A stretch of DNA of 8,255 nt from Cellvibrionaceae bacterium (GTDB lineage Bacteria; Pseudomonadota; Gammaproteobacteria; Pseudomonadales; Cellvibrionaceae), in assembly GCA_027012915.1 (NCBI GenBank), contig JALUYN010000568.1, positions 1 to 8,255 of the forward strand, written 5' to 3'. Under the pieces are notes generated by a model, which saw only the letters and a list, made by a program, of their open reading frames with translations, was not told where the DNA came from and did not search any database. This document shows, piece after piece, positions 6,844 to 8,255 of the stretch (the first letter of the stretch is position 1; every line of letters begins with the position of its first letter). The translations under genes were made by a program, and so were the position numbers.

Positions 6844-8255
6844 TCAATCCAGGTAGTTGCCGTTGAGCAAGACGCGCAAATAGGGCAGCAAGTCGGTCGC
6901 CAACAGGCCGTGCATACCCTCTTCCTCTACCGCCATATCAGCGGCCGCGCCGTGCAAGCACACGCCCAACTGTGCTGCCTGGGCTGCACTCATACCTTGA
7001 GCCAGCAGACCACCGATTATGCCACTAAGGATATCTCCCATGCCGCCACTGGCCATTCCCGGATTGCCATCGGTGGTCAACGATAAGTTGCCATCAGTCG
7101 AGGCGATCAGAGTACCTGAACCTTTCAGCACCACGGTGCCACCAAATTTGTTCTGCAGAGCTGTAACTGCGGCAAAGCGATCTTGCTGTACTTCAGCCGT
7201 AGTAACACCCAGTAGTCGTGCAGCCTCGCCCGGGTGCGGCGTCAGTACCCAGTTGTCGCGAACTTCTCCGGACAACAGTCGTCCCTCAGCCAACAGATTT
7301 AGAGCATCGGCATCCAGCACCATGGGCAGCCCTGTCTGAGCTCCCTGTTGCAACATCTGTTCAGACCATGGGGTTTGTCCCAGGCCTGGGCCCAGTACCA
7401 ATACCGATGGGCGCTCTAACAACGGCTCCAAGCTCTGGCCCGAGGTCACACCCATCACCATCAATTCCGGGCGACGACAAACAATCGCCGCTACGTGCTC
7501 AGGCCGCGTTGCAACGCTGGTCAATCCAGCGCCCATTCGCGCCGCAGCTTCGCCGGCCATGGCGGCGGCGCCGGCGTAACCCAGTTCACCACCAATGACC
7601 ATCACATGGCCAAAACTGCCCTTGTGAGCATCTTCATCGCGCTCTGGCAGCGCTTCCAATAATTCGGACACTTTCAAGCGTTGAGCTGAGGGCTGCTGAG
7701 CCTCGTAAACATCGGAGGGCACTTCCAGGTCATCAAAAATAATCTGCCCCGCGCAGTGCTGTCCGCTGCCAGTGAGCAGCCCCTGCTTCATGCCAATAAA
7801 AGTAACAGTGGTATCTGCCTTTACCGCAGATCCCAGGATGGCACCGGTATCTGCACAGAGCCCGGAGGGAATATCCACCGCCAACACCGGCAGCTGCGAG
7901 CGATTGATACTTTCGATGGCATCGACATAGTCACCGCGCACCTCACCACGCAATCCCGTGCCCAGCAGAGCATCCACCAATACGCCATCGAGGCGCTGCC
8001 CCTTGGCGTAGGGCTGTACAATAACGCCCTCGCGACAGGCAAATTCATAGGCAGTGCGGGCATCCCCTTGCAGGCGCTCGGGATCAGCAACAAAAAACAC
8101 ATCGACCGGGATGCGCTTCTGGGCGGCCAACGCGGCGATAATATAGCCATCTCCGGCATTGTTCCCCGCACCACAGAGCACGGTTATATGTTCCACCTCG
8201 GGCCAGTATTGCAGCAGCGTTTGAAACGCGGCTCGTCCCGCGCGCTTCATCAATT
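6844..8255 (-). CDS. nnr: Bifunctional NAD(P)H-hydrate epimerase / ADP-dependent NAD(P)H-hydrate dehydratase (5' partial)
   Basis: The protein repairs damaged NADH and NADPH: the N-terminal half interconverts R- and S-NAD(P)HX, and the C-terminal half dehydrates S-NAD(P)HX using ADP. The frame runs off the window edge. The first visible residues read LMKRAG, which matches an internal conserved segment of the family (LMxRAG), so roughly 25-45 residues including the start are missing. Counting the visible Leu (TTG at 8251-8253) as residue 1, the epimerase part has GAGNNAGDGY (28-37), DALLGTGLRG (94-103) and VDIPSG (126-131). The kinase-like dehydratase part has KGSFGHVMVIGG (211-222), LGPGLGQ (287-293), DADALN (314-319), LTPHPGE (337-343), VLKGSGT (375-381) and the catalytic loop GGMGD (403-407). 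No key motif is broken. It is the first visible gene of the nnr-tsaE-amiB-mutL cluster; the promoter must lie beyond the window. Confidence 0.97.
   Translation of the reverse strand, partial: LMKRAGRAAFQTLLQYWPEVEHITVLCGAGNNAGDGYIIAALAAQKRIPVDVFFVADPERLQGDARTAYEFACREGVIVQPYAKGQRLDGVLVDALLGTGLRGEVRGDYVDAIESINRSQLPVLAVDIPSGLCADTGAILGSAVKADTTVTFIGMKQGLLTGSGQHCAGQIIFDDLEVPSDVYEAQQPSAQRLKVSELLEALPERDEDAHKGSFGHVMVIGGELGYAGAAAMAGEAAARMGAGLTSVATRPEHVAAIVCRRPELMVMGVTSGQSLEPLLERPSVLVLGPGLGQTPWSEQMLQQGAQTGLPMVLDADALNLLAEGRLLSGEVRDNWVLTPHPGEAARLLGVTTAEVQQDRFAAVTALQNKFGGTVVLKGSGTLIASTDGNLSLTTDGNPGMASGGMGDILSGIIGGLLAQGMSAAQAAQLGVCLHGAAADMAVEEEGMHGLLATDLLPYLRVLLNGNYLD

Noticed and set aside
8251..8253. TTG as the start of nnr
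   Set aside because: It encodes the Leu of the conserved internal LMxRAG segment; the family has additional N-terminal sequence before it, so the gene continues beyond the window.

Overview
The window looks like ordinary chromosome from a gammaproteobacterium outside the Enterobacterales, probably Pseudomonas- or Cellvibrio-like. The reasons are the conserved gene order nnr-tsaE-amiB-mutL, a MutL with an endonuclease-type C-terminal domain, and an AmiB with a C-terminal LysM domain. Genus-level placement is inference. The window is densely coding: the largest gap is 64 bp. I see no tRNA, rRNA, CRISPR array, transposase or phage gene.

Left part (1-3038, + strand): the 3' end of an outer-membrane beta-barrel protein is followed, after 3 bp, by an 804-residue inner-membrane GGDEF-EAL protein. 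The latter has a periplasmic sensor region, a HAMP-like linker and intact cyclic-di-GMP synthesis and degradation motifs. The two genes look co-transcribed, and their promoter lies upstream of the window.

Right part (3044-8255, - strand): read in transcription order, the genes are nnr (NAD(P)HX repair, 5' end beyond the window), tsaE (tRNA t6A synthesis ATPase), amiB (septal N-acetylmuramoyl-L-alanine amidase) and mutL (mismatch repair). This is the first half of the familiar nnr-tsaE-amiB-mutL-miaA-hfq housekeeping cluster. Here the cluster stops at mutL: miaA and hfq are not next, and the GGDEF-EAL gene sits convergently with only 5 bp between the stop codons. The 64-bp amiB-mutL spacer holds a small palindromic element, flanked by a 6-bp direct repeat, that resembles dispersed intergenic repeats of proteobacteria.

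Nothing here is clearly a new system. The points most worth a second look are the outer-membrane-barrel/c-di-GMP gene pair, the interruption of the mutL-miaA-hfq order, the repeat in the amiB-mutL spacer, and the variant metal-binding motif of MutL.
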